A DNA stretch of 64,000 nucleotides, taken from Torymus aiolomorphi (taxonomy: Eukaryota > Arthropoda > Insecta > Hymenoptera > Torymidae). Position numbers and translations under genes: made by a program. Below are positions 1 to 10,065 of this stretch, piece after piece. The stretch covers positions 46,809,083 through 46,873,082 of the forward strand of contig CM070874.1 in NCBI GenBank assembly GCA_036365515.1, read 5' to 3'. Each line of letters begins with the position of its first letter. Positions within the stretch are counted from its first letter, which is position 1. The notes below the pieces were generated by a model. It saw only the letters and a program-made list of their open reading frames with translations. It searched no databases and was not told where the DNA came from.

Positions 1-432
1 AACGCTCGAGCTTGTCCTCGGCGCGTCTGCTCTCCTCGACGCTCGCGCAGTCGAGGACCCTGGCCTGCTCCAAACTCTCTCTCTCTCGGCACCACTCCTC
101 GGCTGTTCGTCGTCTTCGATGACGAGTATCGGGTCATGAAGGCGGCGCAACGCAGCCTCGGTTGCTAGCTCCCGCCTCATGACGAGCTCACGCTCCGCCT
201 CCATGGCCGCAATCCGTTCTGCTGCCCGGACGAACACTTCCTCCAAGAAGTCGCTCGTGGCTCTCTCGGCCTCCCTCTCCAGTTGGTCCTGCTCATACCA
301 GCTGAGCTCCGACTGCGGGCGACTTCCCTCCACGCTCGGCTCCAATACTGGCTCGCCGCAGAGAGTTGGTGGCCCCTCCATTCCCAATGGGGAAAGCGGC
401 CTCGCCTCTTCTCCCTCGGCGGCTGAATTCGC
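1..432 (-). pseudogene. C-terminal tail of A1 polyprotein, runs off window
   Basis: The minus-strand frame stays open for 144 codons to the window edge, in phase with the integrase upstream. It is separated from it only by a TGA at 433-435. The predicted peptide is rich in Glu, Arg and Ala; its middle (about 50 residues starting near 290 and running down to 160) has the charged heptad-like character of a coiled coil. I recognise no enzymatic domain. It may be a natural C-terminal extension of the polyprotein if the TGA is a mutation of an Arg codon, or a small separate 3' frame. It is too long and biased to be dismissed as chance, but its status is uncertain. Confidence 0.5.
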
Positions 433-1671
433 TCAAGATATAATTTTCGCGGCCCTAGGGGGAATATATCGCTTAAGTTCCGATACGTGCGCTTTCGCGA
501 TACGCCGCGTGCCCCCACCTACACTCTCCAGAACGTAAACCGTCGGCGATTTAAGTTCTACAATCTTAAGCAGCACCTCGTACTTCGGTGCTAATTTCGC
601 AGAAAACTTATTAATCCCACTAGATAACGGGTTCGTTCGCCGCATAACTAAATCCCCCTCGCTAAACTGGACATCTCGCTTGTTTTTATTGTATTCTCGC
701 GTCTGTTTTTCTCACGCCTGATCAATGTGTCGCGCCACCAAATCTCGCAATACATCTAATCGTTTAACTCTATCCACCCAAACCTCCGGCGGCACTCTTA
801 AAATTGGGCGCGCCCCTTCGATTTCCCTGCGCAGACTCTTTACTGGACGCGGGTGCCTACCGAAATTTAGGAAAGCTGGCGACACGCGCGTCGTCGCTTG
901 AATTGCAGTATTAATCGCGTGGCGCAATTCGTAAATATGCGCGTCCCAGGTACGATGATCTACTCCTACAAATGCGGCAATCATCGTTTTCAGTGTCCTA
1001 TTACTCCTCTCTACCGGATTCGCTTGAGGATGATACGGTGGCGTCGTTACGTGTTTTACTCCGCACTCCTCTAAGACTTTACGCAGCGTCTGATTATCGA
1101 ACTCGCGTCGATTATCAGTCAATAAATACTCCGGTGTCTCCCATCGGAATAAAATTAATTCTTCTAATGCGCGTGCTACTGACTTTCCATCTGCTTTCCT
1201 TATCGGCTTCAACTTCACCCACCGCGTGAACAAATCCTGAAACACAATTAAGTACTTCATCTGACTCTTACTCGGCGGAAACTCCATTAAATCCGCGGCT
1301 ACTACTACCCATGGCCTCTCTACTATTCTACTACCCGTCAAGCCCTGCGCTCCTGTCTGCACTACCTTATATTTTTGACATTGCTCGCACGCTCGCACAA
1401 AATTATTTACGTCATGATACAGACCCTTCCAATAATATTCGCGCGCAATACGATCATACGTCTTCTCTACGCCGAGGTGCCCTGACGAAGGTGTGCTATG
1501 CGCGTCTGACATAACTCGTTCTCTTACTTCGACCGGCAATACTAATTTTAACTTCTCTTCGCCATCTATAATTTCCCCTAAAAGCAGATCCTCGCAATAC
1601 TTATAGAGTTTTCCCTCTTCCACTATCCAATCTTTGTACTTAAGCGGCGTCTCTCGTACCTCGCTCAACAT
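433..1671 (-). pseudogene. Integrase region of copy A1 (two in-frame stops)
   Basis: This region encodes the integrase that inserts element cDNA into the host chromosome. The N-terminal zinc-binding domain is present (HSTPSSGHLG at the His pair, then CEQCQ at the Cys pair). The DDE core follows: first Asp in ADLMEF, second Asp in LLTDNRREF, Glu in PVERSNRT. The C-terminal part around 433-645 has the LAPKYEV-type GPY/F-like module. A TGA at 712-714 splits the core from the C-terminal module and a TGA at 433-435 ends it. The usual DNG after the second Asp reads DNR, a further sign of decay. The frame is otherwise free of indels. Confidence 0.9.
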
Positions 1672-1680
1672 ACGCAGATA

Positions 1681-4284
1681 TCACGGATCGCGAATTTCTT
1701 CAAACGCAGCTGCTTCTATCTCTACTTGATCGAACATTCGCGAGAGCGCGTCGGGAAACTGATGCAACAAATCCTTGCGATGCTGGACTTCAAAGTCCCA
1801 TTGCTGCATCTCTAACGCCCATCGCGCCAATCGTCCCGACGGCTCCTTCAGATTCCTTAACCACTTCAGTGCGCTGTGGTCTGTAATCGCCGTGAATTTA
1901 TATCCCTCTACATACGGCCTAAACTTTTTGATTGCCCATAACAACGCGAGACACTCTTTCTCTGTTGTTGAATAGTTACGTTCCGCTGACGTCAATGTTC
2001 GGCTCGCATAGATAATCGAGTGCTCTCCGTCTCTAAAAATTTGCGCGAGAAGCGCGCCTAACGCGGAATTGCTCGCATCGCGCTGAATAATAAACGACTT
2101 TGTAAAATCCGGCCGCGCAAGAACAGGGGATTGCGTCAGAGCGTCTTTAATGTTATTAAACGCTGTCTCCTGCTCTTCTCCCCACTTCCATTTCTGCCCT
2201 TTAAACGTGAGTCTATTGATAGGCAACTTCATCTCCGCGTAATTCTCAATAAAACGCGCGTACCAACCTGCCATTCCTAAAAACGTCCTGACCTCGCTCA
2301 CATTTCGCGGTGCTGGATAGTTCAATACCGGCACTATTCTCTCTGGATCTGGCCGCAACCCCTCGTGATCCAACAGATAGCCGAGATATGTGACACGCTC
2401 GCAGCAAAACTCGCATTTCTTCCGCTGTACTACTAACCCCGCATCAGTAATCCTACGCAATACTATTTCTAACCACTTTAAATGCTCGCCGAACGTCTCT
2501 GTTACCACTATTATATCATCTAAATAGCAGAATACGTACGGCTCGCACTCCGGTCTGAAAAGCGCATCGATTAGTCGTTGAAAGGTCGCCGGCGCATTTG
2601 CTAAGCCGAATGGCATTCGCGTGAACTGCCATAACCCCGATCCTGGCAAAGCAAAAGCCGTGTATTTTCTACTCGAACGCTCTAGCGGCACCTGATAGTA
2701 CGCTTGGCGCAGGTCTACTTTTGAAATATACCTAGCATTACGCAAACGGTCTAAAATCGTATCCATGTTCGAAACTAGGTACGCGTCTTTCTTCATGGCC
2801 TTATTGACATCACGATAGTCAAAACACATGCGACCCTTGTCATCCCGCCACGAAATCACTGGCGCGCTTCGCCAGTCGCTCGCTGAAGGCTCTGTTATAC
2901 CCGCTTTAAGTAATTTCTCTACCTCACTGTTTGCAAACTCGAACATTTTCGGTGGCATTCTCTGGGGCTTCTGTCGCACCGGCGCTGCACCCTGCATATT
3001 TATATGATGCTCGACTAGATCCGTTAGACCCGGTACATCGCTCTCGGGAGGCAAGAGTCTACCTACAAGTTGCTCCACTAGCTCACGCTCGCTAGTCGCA
3101 ACTTCGCTTATGCCCGCGCATTCGGCATAAATCGGCGCTTCTTCGCTCGCTTCTCTTCCTGCAAAAGTCCTCCAACTCCCGTCGCTTGACCGCCACTCGC
3201 CTCTCGCTAGCCGCGCGTCGATGTCAAACTCCTTACAAAAATCCATACCGAGAATCAAGTCGTGATCTAATTCGAATACGGCTTTTATACTAATCTTCCT
3301 CGGCTCGCCGTCGACTTCGAGCATTAAGTCGAGCTCACCCACTACCGGCGTTACCTTCCCATTAACCGATCTAATAACCGAATCATGTGCTTTTAATCGA
3401 CCTTTCACTATCTCAGCCACGCGCGGCCCTGCAAGTGATAACGTAGCTCCCGGATCGAATAACGCTTTATACTCTTGCCCGCCTAACACGACCCTTAGAT
3501 AGCAACGATTATCCACTCTCATACCCGCGACACCACTATCATCTGCTTGCTCGCTTCCTACGTGTTCGCTCTGATTTTCGCCGCTAATCGGTGCTTCAAT
3601 ATTACCTACTCTCGCACGTTCTTTATGATCACACTCCTCGTGCAGCTCGCGCATCATCTCCTCGGCAGCGAGTTTAAGCTGCTCATCTAATTCAGGGTCG
3701 AAATCATTATTCGCTAAACACGGTGCCGCCTGTTCTGTTCCATTCGCTCCGCTCGATTCCGGTAGTACAACAACCTCGTGTTCTCGCAGTTCACGCGCTG
3801 CGCCCTCAGATTGAGTTGTGTTCACTATCGCCGACCCTTCGCCTATCTGTACCTTACTCTCCGTGCTAACGCCTCTCGTCGCTAACTCATCAGCATCCTC
3901 ACTCCGCTGCTGATCTTCATGTGATTCATGCATTAACTCCGCTCGTTTATCCTCAAGCACGCGCTCTGCATTGCTAACACTCTCGCACTTACTAGTATGC
4001 TCTGCTCTCTCACTTGCAGATATCGTGACTTTACCCTCCTCCAAGGTGCTTAGCAGACTTATCAAATCGATCTCTAAACTGTCGTCCCTCGCTGACGAGT
4101 TCTTACCAGCGCGGGGAGCGAGGTTTACTTTGGCACAGCGCGCGCACGTTAGCACCGTCAATCCTGGCGCTCCGCACTTGTTGCACGCTAAATTCGCTCG
4201 CTGCGGACACTCACGCGCTACGTGCCCTCGCTGCCTACACCAATAACACACAACATACGGGCACTCGGAGGCGCGGTGCCCCAC
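1681..4284 (-). pseudogene. Zinc knuckle, protease, reverse transcriptase and RNase H of copy A1
   Basis: This is an 867-codon open stretch. It begins inside the zinc knuckle, contains a second knuckle-like CCHC (CYWCRQRGHVARECP), then an acidic linker, an aspartic protease and the RT. The protease motif reads ALFDPGATLS, with Pro where Ser or Thr is expected in D-S/T-G. The RT is well preserved: MCFDYRDVN, FTRMPFGLANAPATFQ and the catalytic YLDDIIVV. RNase H follows with IIQRDASNSALGALL and TTEKECLALLWAI. A TGA at 1681-1683 separates it from integrase and a TAG at 4288-4290 lies just before it. RNase H and RT are probably structurally intact; the protease is doubtful. Confidence 0.93.
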
Positions 4285-4287
4285 TCC

Positions 4288-5595
4288 CTAGCACGTAAAG
4301 CACGGACCCACGAACGGCTTTTTCGACTTCCCCTCGTCGCGCTTAGAGTCAGACTTATCGCGAGGCCCCTGCCCACCCTGCTGTCCGTTCGTCTGATTAG
4401 CCTGCGTACGCGGCTCATACGTTTGCCTATCCCTGCTCGGCGTAACTCCAGGCTGACGAACAGGCTGCGCGTTCTGTCCCGGAACGTACGCGTTGTTTCC
4501 GCCTCGCTGATTTCCTCGCGTTACCTCCGCATACGTCGCGCCTTGTCCGCCATGGATCGGGTTCGTTCTCGCAGGCCCTTGCTGCACTCCCATCACCTCA
4601 GCTGCACTAGCGCTGGCGTCGCTCGCACTTCCCTTCTCATCTCGCTTCTTGCTCTTACGCTTTGGCTTCGATAATTCAACCGGCGCGCTCTCTTCCCCCG
4701 CGGCAGCTACTTTTGCTTTAATCGCACTCGACGGGCCTGTGAAAGCAGCGCTTTGTATGTGCATCTTCTCCGCGGGCGGAGGAGGTGCATAACGGCCGTC
4801 AATTTCCTTACGTCGCTCGAAACGCCGACCGTACTTAACGATGTCGTCTAACGTTTCGACCACTTCATCCACCATCACGCGACGATACTCCGGCAAGAGA
4901 TTTCGGTAAGCACGATCAACCTGATTGTCCTCGCTCGGCGGTCGCTTAAAATGTGAAACTATCAATCGAAAATTTTCAATATAACTCTCAACCGATTCCC
5001 CTTTTCCCTGCGTTCGCCGGCGCAGATCGTCAAGAAGATCCTGCCTGTCGTATTCTCCGATAAATCGACGCTTAAACGCCTTCTCAAACGACTTCCACGA
5101 ATTAATGCGCGCCTTTTCTAACCTAAATCAAGTCGCCGCCTCACCCGTAAAAACACACGGTAGCGCGTCTAGCATGCCGGCATCACTGAGATGATTACCC
5201 GCTTTACAATCACTCAATTGATGCAGAATCTCCTCCGCCGCTCTCTTAGTCCCCTTACCATTAAACTTTAAATTCCAGCTGCGTAATGTTTTCCCCGCGC
5301 GAATCCCATCATTATCGGCGCGGTGTCTGCGCGACCCTCGCACGTCGCGCTCCGAATCGCTCTCCGATGACGTTGCCTGCAGTCGCTTACGCACCCTCAC
5401 GGAATCGTCGCTCGAGCTCGACGAAGACTTTTCCTCCGTATCTTTATACTCGCGCGCTCGCGCCCTATCCTTTCTCTCACTACGCTTACTCTTACGCACT
5501 AACTCCCATTCCGATTCGCTGTCATTACTCTTCCGTTCTGCTACGCTCTCACGCTCGACGCGCAAGTTCCTTCGGGGGGTTCGATTCACGCGCAC
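4288..5595 (-). pseudogene. Gag region of copy A1 (interrupted by TGA and TAG)
   Basis: The first segment, 5595-5128, is a Ser/Arg/Glu-rich N-terminus followed by a capsid-like start (WNLKFNGKGTKRAAEEIL). A TGA at 5128-5130 interrupts it. The same frame then continues through a retrotransposon gag domain and a Gln/Asn/Gly-rich basic segment (4965-4288) and ends in the first half of a CCHC knuckle (GPCFTC), where a TAG at 4288-4290 replaces one residue of the X4 spacer. The remaining half of that knuckle is the start of the next open segment. Structural capsid and nucleocapsid roles are inferred from the family. Confidence 0.85.
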
Positions 5596-5925
5596 CCTCT
5601 CCGAATGTCATTGGTAGTCGGAATTTTGTGCATGATTTTAGAAGTTTTGCTAAGCTTATCGTTCGGCAAATGGAATTGGCAAGGGAACTACGAAATTAAT
5701 CTCTCTATACTATCTCTTTCTATTGAATCAAGATCCTCTAAATCAAGCAGCTTAAGTATTTTATTTATTCTATATTGAATATTAGCCTTAGCCTCAGGTT
5801 AATTCGTAGTTGTAATGACACGTGTAGGTCTGATTGTATTGTCATAGGATTCTAACTCAACCGGGGGAAGAATAAGCCTGAAAGAATTGCTTTTCCAAAT
5901 AAACGTTCGAATGTTTATTAATTAA

Positions 5926-6072
5926 ATAATGAAATTGGGTTGATTTTGAGGTTCACATCGCCTTAAATCTAGTGCTTCTGTAACGTTAGGTAGACTACTA
6001 TCGTTATCTGTTGGCCTAGAATTCTCCGAAATTGACCATGAACCGGACGCTTGCTCGCTATTTACCGACATT
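5926..6072 (-). pseudogene. Gag N-terminus remnant, copy B1
   Basis: An ATG at 6072 opens a short frame of 48 codons (starting MSVNSEQASG) that ends at a stop near 5926. The segment VTEALDLRRCEPQ aligns with LIEALDLTINTRVEP near 23340 in copy B2, which places it at the beginning of family-B gag. The rest of gag has been deleted. It is useful because it shows the natural gag start that is missing in B2. Confidence 0.5.
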
Positions 6073-6569
6073 TTTCCTACAATAATTACTCGCTCGCTCA
6101 GGTACTTAGCTTAGGATATTTGATGGCTCGCAGATGCTCCTGGTGGTCCGGGTAGGGCCTCTGAATCGTCTTATCCTTGACAATGCTTGCAATTGGGTGG
6201 TGAAGATAGGCAATGTCCTGATCGTAGGTGGCGTCGGGAACGAAGCTGATAAGGGTGTGTCCTGAGGAAGGCTCGCTGTCCTTGATTTGGCCTTGGAGCT
6301 GCGTTGTCCGTCCCACTCTCCTATCCTGGATCGGGGTTGTTTTCTCTCGAATTTGGTGGAGTTCTGATGTTAGCGTTGATGAAGTCCTTGATCCTTGATT
6401 GGTTGGGGATTTCTTTTCTCTTATTACTGATGTGGACCCAACTTCCCAATCAAGTGTTCCGGCATTCGCCCGTGTCCCAGGGGAAACCACAGCTCAAAAA
6501 TCCTGGACGAAACACAACACTGAACTTCTTCCTCTTCTCTTTGGATCCTTTTCCTTGCAATCCTTCGAA

Positions 6570-6589
6570 CTATCCCACCGCTGTCACCA
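6570..6589 (-). other. Primer binding site of B1
   Basis: Reading the minus strand, the LTR ends ...GTCGTAACA at 6595. Six bases later the sequence TGGTGACAGCGG begins. A TGG just inside the 5' LTR is the standard complement of a tRNA CCA end, so this marks a 5' LTR/internal boundary. The tRNA species was not identified. Confidence 0.6.
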
Positions 6590-6594
6590 AAAAA

Positions 6595-7480
6595 TGTTAC
6601 GACCCAAGTCGGGGTCTGGGAGCAGAAGGGCGCTTCTGCAATGGTCGCCGCGTTGACCATTAAAAGTGTGGATCCGTTGTTCGATGAAGCGCTAAAGCGC
6701 AAGGAATTGCGGGAACTTTAAATGAGAACTCGAACAAATAAACTTTAACTTTGGAGTTTATTCAATTTAAATAAATACTTGTAGACTTTGACAAATAAAA
6801 TAAACCTTCAAGTGTGATTCGATATAATTAAAAGTAACGTAGAATATAATTTGCAACTGATATTACGACGTGATCAAGGTGCTTGCACTAGTGCATCTGA
6901 GAGCTTGAGCTCGATTTCTCTCCATTTTATAGTCCTCAGGAAGATCTAAAAGTAGGAGCAAAGCCAATCAGAGCCGTTTCCCCTTTTTCAAGTGGAAGTA
7001 GCCCCGCTGAAGAATTCGAGTTTCCTGGGTTTTCTCTTGAGAGTGGGCGTGGCTTAACTGCTTTTATCTTCAAGAGTGGGGGGATATCTGGATTTATCTG
7101 GTTCCTTTGTTTTCCTTTAATTTCGTCCTTGAGTTCTAAAAATAGAATATTCCCCGAATTTCCGTTGATGATTTCTCGGAAAAAATGTAGTAAACAATTC
7201 CTGGAATTAAAGATGATAATATTTCCTAGAGCGTTTCCCTGAGCGAGTTTTATCTTGTTATAATCAATTTAGTCTTAATTAAATTCCTAAATTAGTTATT
7301 ATTGATCTATTTCTACCGGAATCGCAATCTGCTAATTATTTATTTATTCGGACTTTATTATTCAATTAATTATTTAATTAATCACGCAGAGCTAATCAAA
7401 TTATTTACGCTGGGAACGGTTATTTAATCATTATATTTAGGCGTAATTTGATACTGTAAAGCGACCCTAAGTATTGCGTT
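6595..7480 (-). repeat. LTR of Ty3/gypsy copy B1 (far end approximate)
   Basis: The block begins TGTTACGACCC on the plus strand, is followed on its left by a primer binding site, and for its first 170 bases or so matches the B2 LTR beginning at 7950/11815 (shared AGTCGGGGTC, GCAGAAGGGC and AAGCGCTAAAGCGC). Beyond that the two LTRs diverge, so they are related subfamilies sharing the R/U5 part. A TATAAA-like box on the minus strand lies near 6925-6935. I could not fix the far end; 7480 is an estimate. Confidence 0.6.
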
Positions 7481-7648
7481 ATGCCCCATCTACAACCTCA
7501 CGCAAAAATTGTGCGTGCACACAAATCTCACTAGATTTTGCTAGAGCTAGTTGTACAACCAACCTTGACTAAAAACTGCACACTTTGTCTCCAGAAAACC
7601 ATCCAAGAATTGTTTGTTTGAGGTTAGAAAACAGTTCTTAGAGACTGT
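7481..7648. other. Short unassigned spacer
   Basis: No gene or repeat boundary could be recognised here. It may be the distal part of the B1 LTR or original flanking DNA. Confidence 0.3.
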
Positions 7649-7949
7649 CTACATAGTGGGTTTTGGGCTTTGAACTTTGGGCTTTGGGTAATGTGTAAAA
7701 AAAATCGTTGTCGGTTATCTTGTAAATTCACAACCCGTGGTTGAAGACGAACAGAACTTCTATACAACTGAATACTGACATAACCTTATAATTGACAGCC
7801 CGTGGTTGAAGACGAACAGAACTTCTATACAACTGAATACTGATATAACCTTATAATTGACCACGGATTGTGAATTTACAAGATAACCGACAACGATTTT
7901 TTTACACATTGCCCAAAGCCCAAAGCTCGAAGCAAACCCCACTATGTAG
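7649..7949. mobile_element. 301-bp MITE with about 90-bp inverted repeats
   Basis: The ends CTACATAGTGGG and CCCACTATGTAG are inverted copies, and the inversion continues for about 90 bases including TTGTCGGTTATCTTG and GGGCTTTGGG. The centre holds two direct copies of a 65-bp unit beginning CCCGTGGTTGAAG (7734 and 7799). No transposase is encoded. The bases TGT occur on both sides (7646-7648 and 7950-7952), which would be a 3-bp target duplication, but superfamily is unclear. Confidence 0.75.
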
Positions 7950-7954
7950 TGTTA

Positions 7955-8052
7955 GGCCCGTTACACGCAAAAAGCAACAGGGAACAGATACAGGAACAGG
8001 AACAGATATAAGGAACAGCTCCGCTGTTCCTATGGTGGCAAAGAAATAACCT
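7955..8052 (+). repeat. Left terminal inverted repeat of Harbinger element
   Basis: This 98-bp end is matched in reverse at the right end. It contains repeated GGAACAGATA-type units and a small palindrome, GGAACAGC-TCC-GCTGTTCC, which are plausible subterminal binding sites for the element's proteins. Confidence 0.9.
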
Positions 8053-8317
8053 AGAACTCGTCATATTTGTTTATAGTGTGCCGTTTGCATCTGTATCGTA
8101 ATTAAAGTTTAAAAAATAAGACGGAAAATTAAAAAAAGTTGGAAAATTGTCTTAATTTTTTCTGACAACACAAAAATAAATTCGTAAAAATTTGAAAACT
8201 CCATTGTTTTTCTTTCAAAGTTTAAACATTTGTCTTGGAGCTTTCGAAGGTACTCTCTTTGTAAAGTAAGGTAGTTTCTTTCAAAAATATTTATTTGATT
8301 AAATTTCTTTCAATCTT

Positions 8318-9562
8318 ATGTTATTAAACGTAATGGGTATGAATAGTTATAGAGAGAAGATGGACAACGAAGAAGCAATGACTTATCTTAAAATGATTTT
8401 GCTGATTCAAGTTAATGCGCTGGCTTTATATTTATTATTTGATCTGGAGAAAAGTAAATGTTGGTTGAATAGACGGTGGCTGGTTCGACCAATTAATTCT
8501 AGAAGAATGTATAGAGGACATTTTCATACACTTTTTCAAGAATTAAAAGAAGACCAAGATATGTTTTTCAAAGTTACCCGAATGGATATTGATACTTTTG
8601 AGTATTTAAATGAGTGCTTATTCATTTATTTATTAAAGCCTCGCAGTAATATTTCTCCTGCTGAATGCTTGGCTATCACACTAAGGTAATATTTAGTTTT
8701 TGTTTAATGTAATAAAACATTAGGAATGGAATGTTTACACATAATATTCGTTTGCAGGTTTCTATCAACTGGTGACAGTATAAATTCTATTGCCCTAGAT
8801 TATCGCGTAGGCATATCAACATGCTACAACATCATTAAAGATACATGTATTGTTATTTTTGAAAAACTATCGCCAATCTACTTACGCATTCCCAGTGAAG
8901 AAGAATGGAAAAATATTAGTTATGGATTTTTAAATAATTGGAATTTACCAAACTGCTGTGGAGCAATAGACGGAAAGCATATACAGATGAAATGCCCACC
9001 TAATTCTGGATCAGTTTTTTTTAATTATAAAAAGAACTTTAGTTTGATATTACTAGCTGTCAGCAATCATCAATACGAGTTTGTTCTATTCGACGTTGGA
9101 GCTGTTGGTGGGGAAAGGGATGGTGGTGTGGTAGCCAGGTCAGAATTGGGCAAAGCTATGCGACAAAAAAAATTAAATTTACCTTTAGATGATTGTATGC
9201 TACCAGGTAGTAATAACAAAGTTCCTTATTATTTTGTTGGCGATGCAGCTTTTGAAATGAGGCCAAATTTAATGAAACCCTTTCCTGGTTTAAATCTGGA
9301 TGAAAGAAGAAGAATATTCAACTATAGGTTGTCAAGAGCTCGACGAATAATAGAAAATGCTTTTGGAATTTTGGTCTCAAGATGGCAATTTCTTCTTAAA
9401 CCAATTGGTTTTCATCCTGATGTAGTCATCAAATGTGTCCTAACTTCCATCACGTTACACAATTTTTTAATGAGCTCAACAAACGTAAGAAGAAATTTAT
9501 ATTGCCCACCAAAATACTTGGATCAAGAAGATAATTTAGGATTAGTAAAAAATGGACTCTAG
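8318..9562 (+). CDS. Harbinger transposase, two exons
   Basis: Exon 1 is 8318-8685 and exon 2 is 8758-9562, joined by a 72-bp GT-AG intron (donor GTAATA, acceptor TTTGCAG); the join keeps frame and gives about 390 residues, a normal size for this family. The DDE_Tnp_4 nuclease fold is visible: CCGAIDGKHI carries the first Asp, YYFVGDAAFEM the second, and RRIIENAFGILVSRW the Glu. The N-terminal part, with RMDIDTFEYLNECL, is the typical helix-rich lead-in. The protein cuts and pastes the element. ATG codons downstream of 8318 (8333, 8339, 8360) are alternative starts. Confidence 0.93.
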
Positions 9563-10065
9563 CGAAGAGAAAACAATGTTGTTAACCGACCCCAAGACAT
9601 TGATAATATACCCTTACATGGGAATGCTTTAAATGCAAATAATATACGTAATACGCTTGCAGATTACTTTTTGACACCGGAAGGAGAGGTACCATGGCAA
9701 TATGACTACATACGAAAAGGATCATATAATGACTATCATGAGTTAAATATTTAATGTAATGTGATGTGACATTCACATAAAGAATTGTATAAATAATTAT
9801 TGTATAAATTGTAAATATAAAGGATTTTATAATTTTGTATTTGAAAATAAAAACATTAAAACTCGTAAATTTTTCTTAAATAATTTCTACCCATTTAATA
9901 TAATTTTTATTTAAATTTTGTTAAACTTACATAATATAAAAATTTACTTTTTATACGTAAAGTATATTATAAATAAACTGTTTGAAACAACACTTTTAAT
10001 ATCAATATTTTTTATAAAACAGATAACAAATTTAAAGTAATTAAAAAGAGCTAAAGTAAAGTACT
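9563..10065. other. Intergenic AT-rich spacer between Harbinger genes
   Basis: The spacer separates the 3' ends of the convergent transposase and MADF genes. AATAAA-like signals occur for both strands, for example AATAAA near 9846 on the plus strand. No further gene is visible. Confidence 0.5.

Larger units (their letters stand above)
1..5610 (-). mobile_element. Ty3/gypsy retrotransposon copy A1, truncated
   Basis: On the minus strand this stretch reads gag, CCHC zinc knuckle, aspartic protease, reverse transcriptase, RNase H, integrase and a long C-terminal tail. All parts lie in a single reading frame from 5595 to the window edge, broken only by five in-frame stops. Neither LTR is in the window: the right side ends abruptly at about 5610 against sequence of another Ty3/gypsy family, and the left side runs off the window. 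The domain order PR-RT-RH-IN is that of Ty3/gypsy. Its protein is clearly related to copy A2 (33015-44685) but well diverged from it. Confidence 0.93.
5611..6594 (-). mobile_element. Internal remnant of Ty3/gypsy copy B1
   Basis: Minus-strand sequence at 5611-5890 closely resembles the part of copy B2 (about 21430-21680) that lies between protease and RT. Sequence at 5926-6072 encodes a short N-terminal gag start whose EALDL segment is also found at the start of the B2 gag frame. The DNA between gag start and the pol fragment is missing, so there is an internal deletion near 5890-5926. At 5610/5611 the remnant is fused directly to copy A1 without an LTR or obvious target duplication. The leader between 6073 and 6594 shows no recognisable domain. 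Confidence 0.7.

Noticed and set aside
433..5595. UGA recoding as Trp or Sec in copy A1
   Set aside because: PTGES2 and the Harbinger transposase use TAG/TAA/TGA normally and no recoding element is visible; nonsense mutation is simpler.
6098..6702. Overlapping frames of 90-130 codons in the B1 leader
   Set aside because: No domain, no counterpart in copies B2 or B3.
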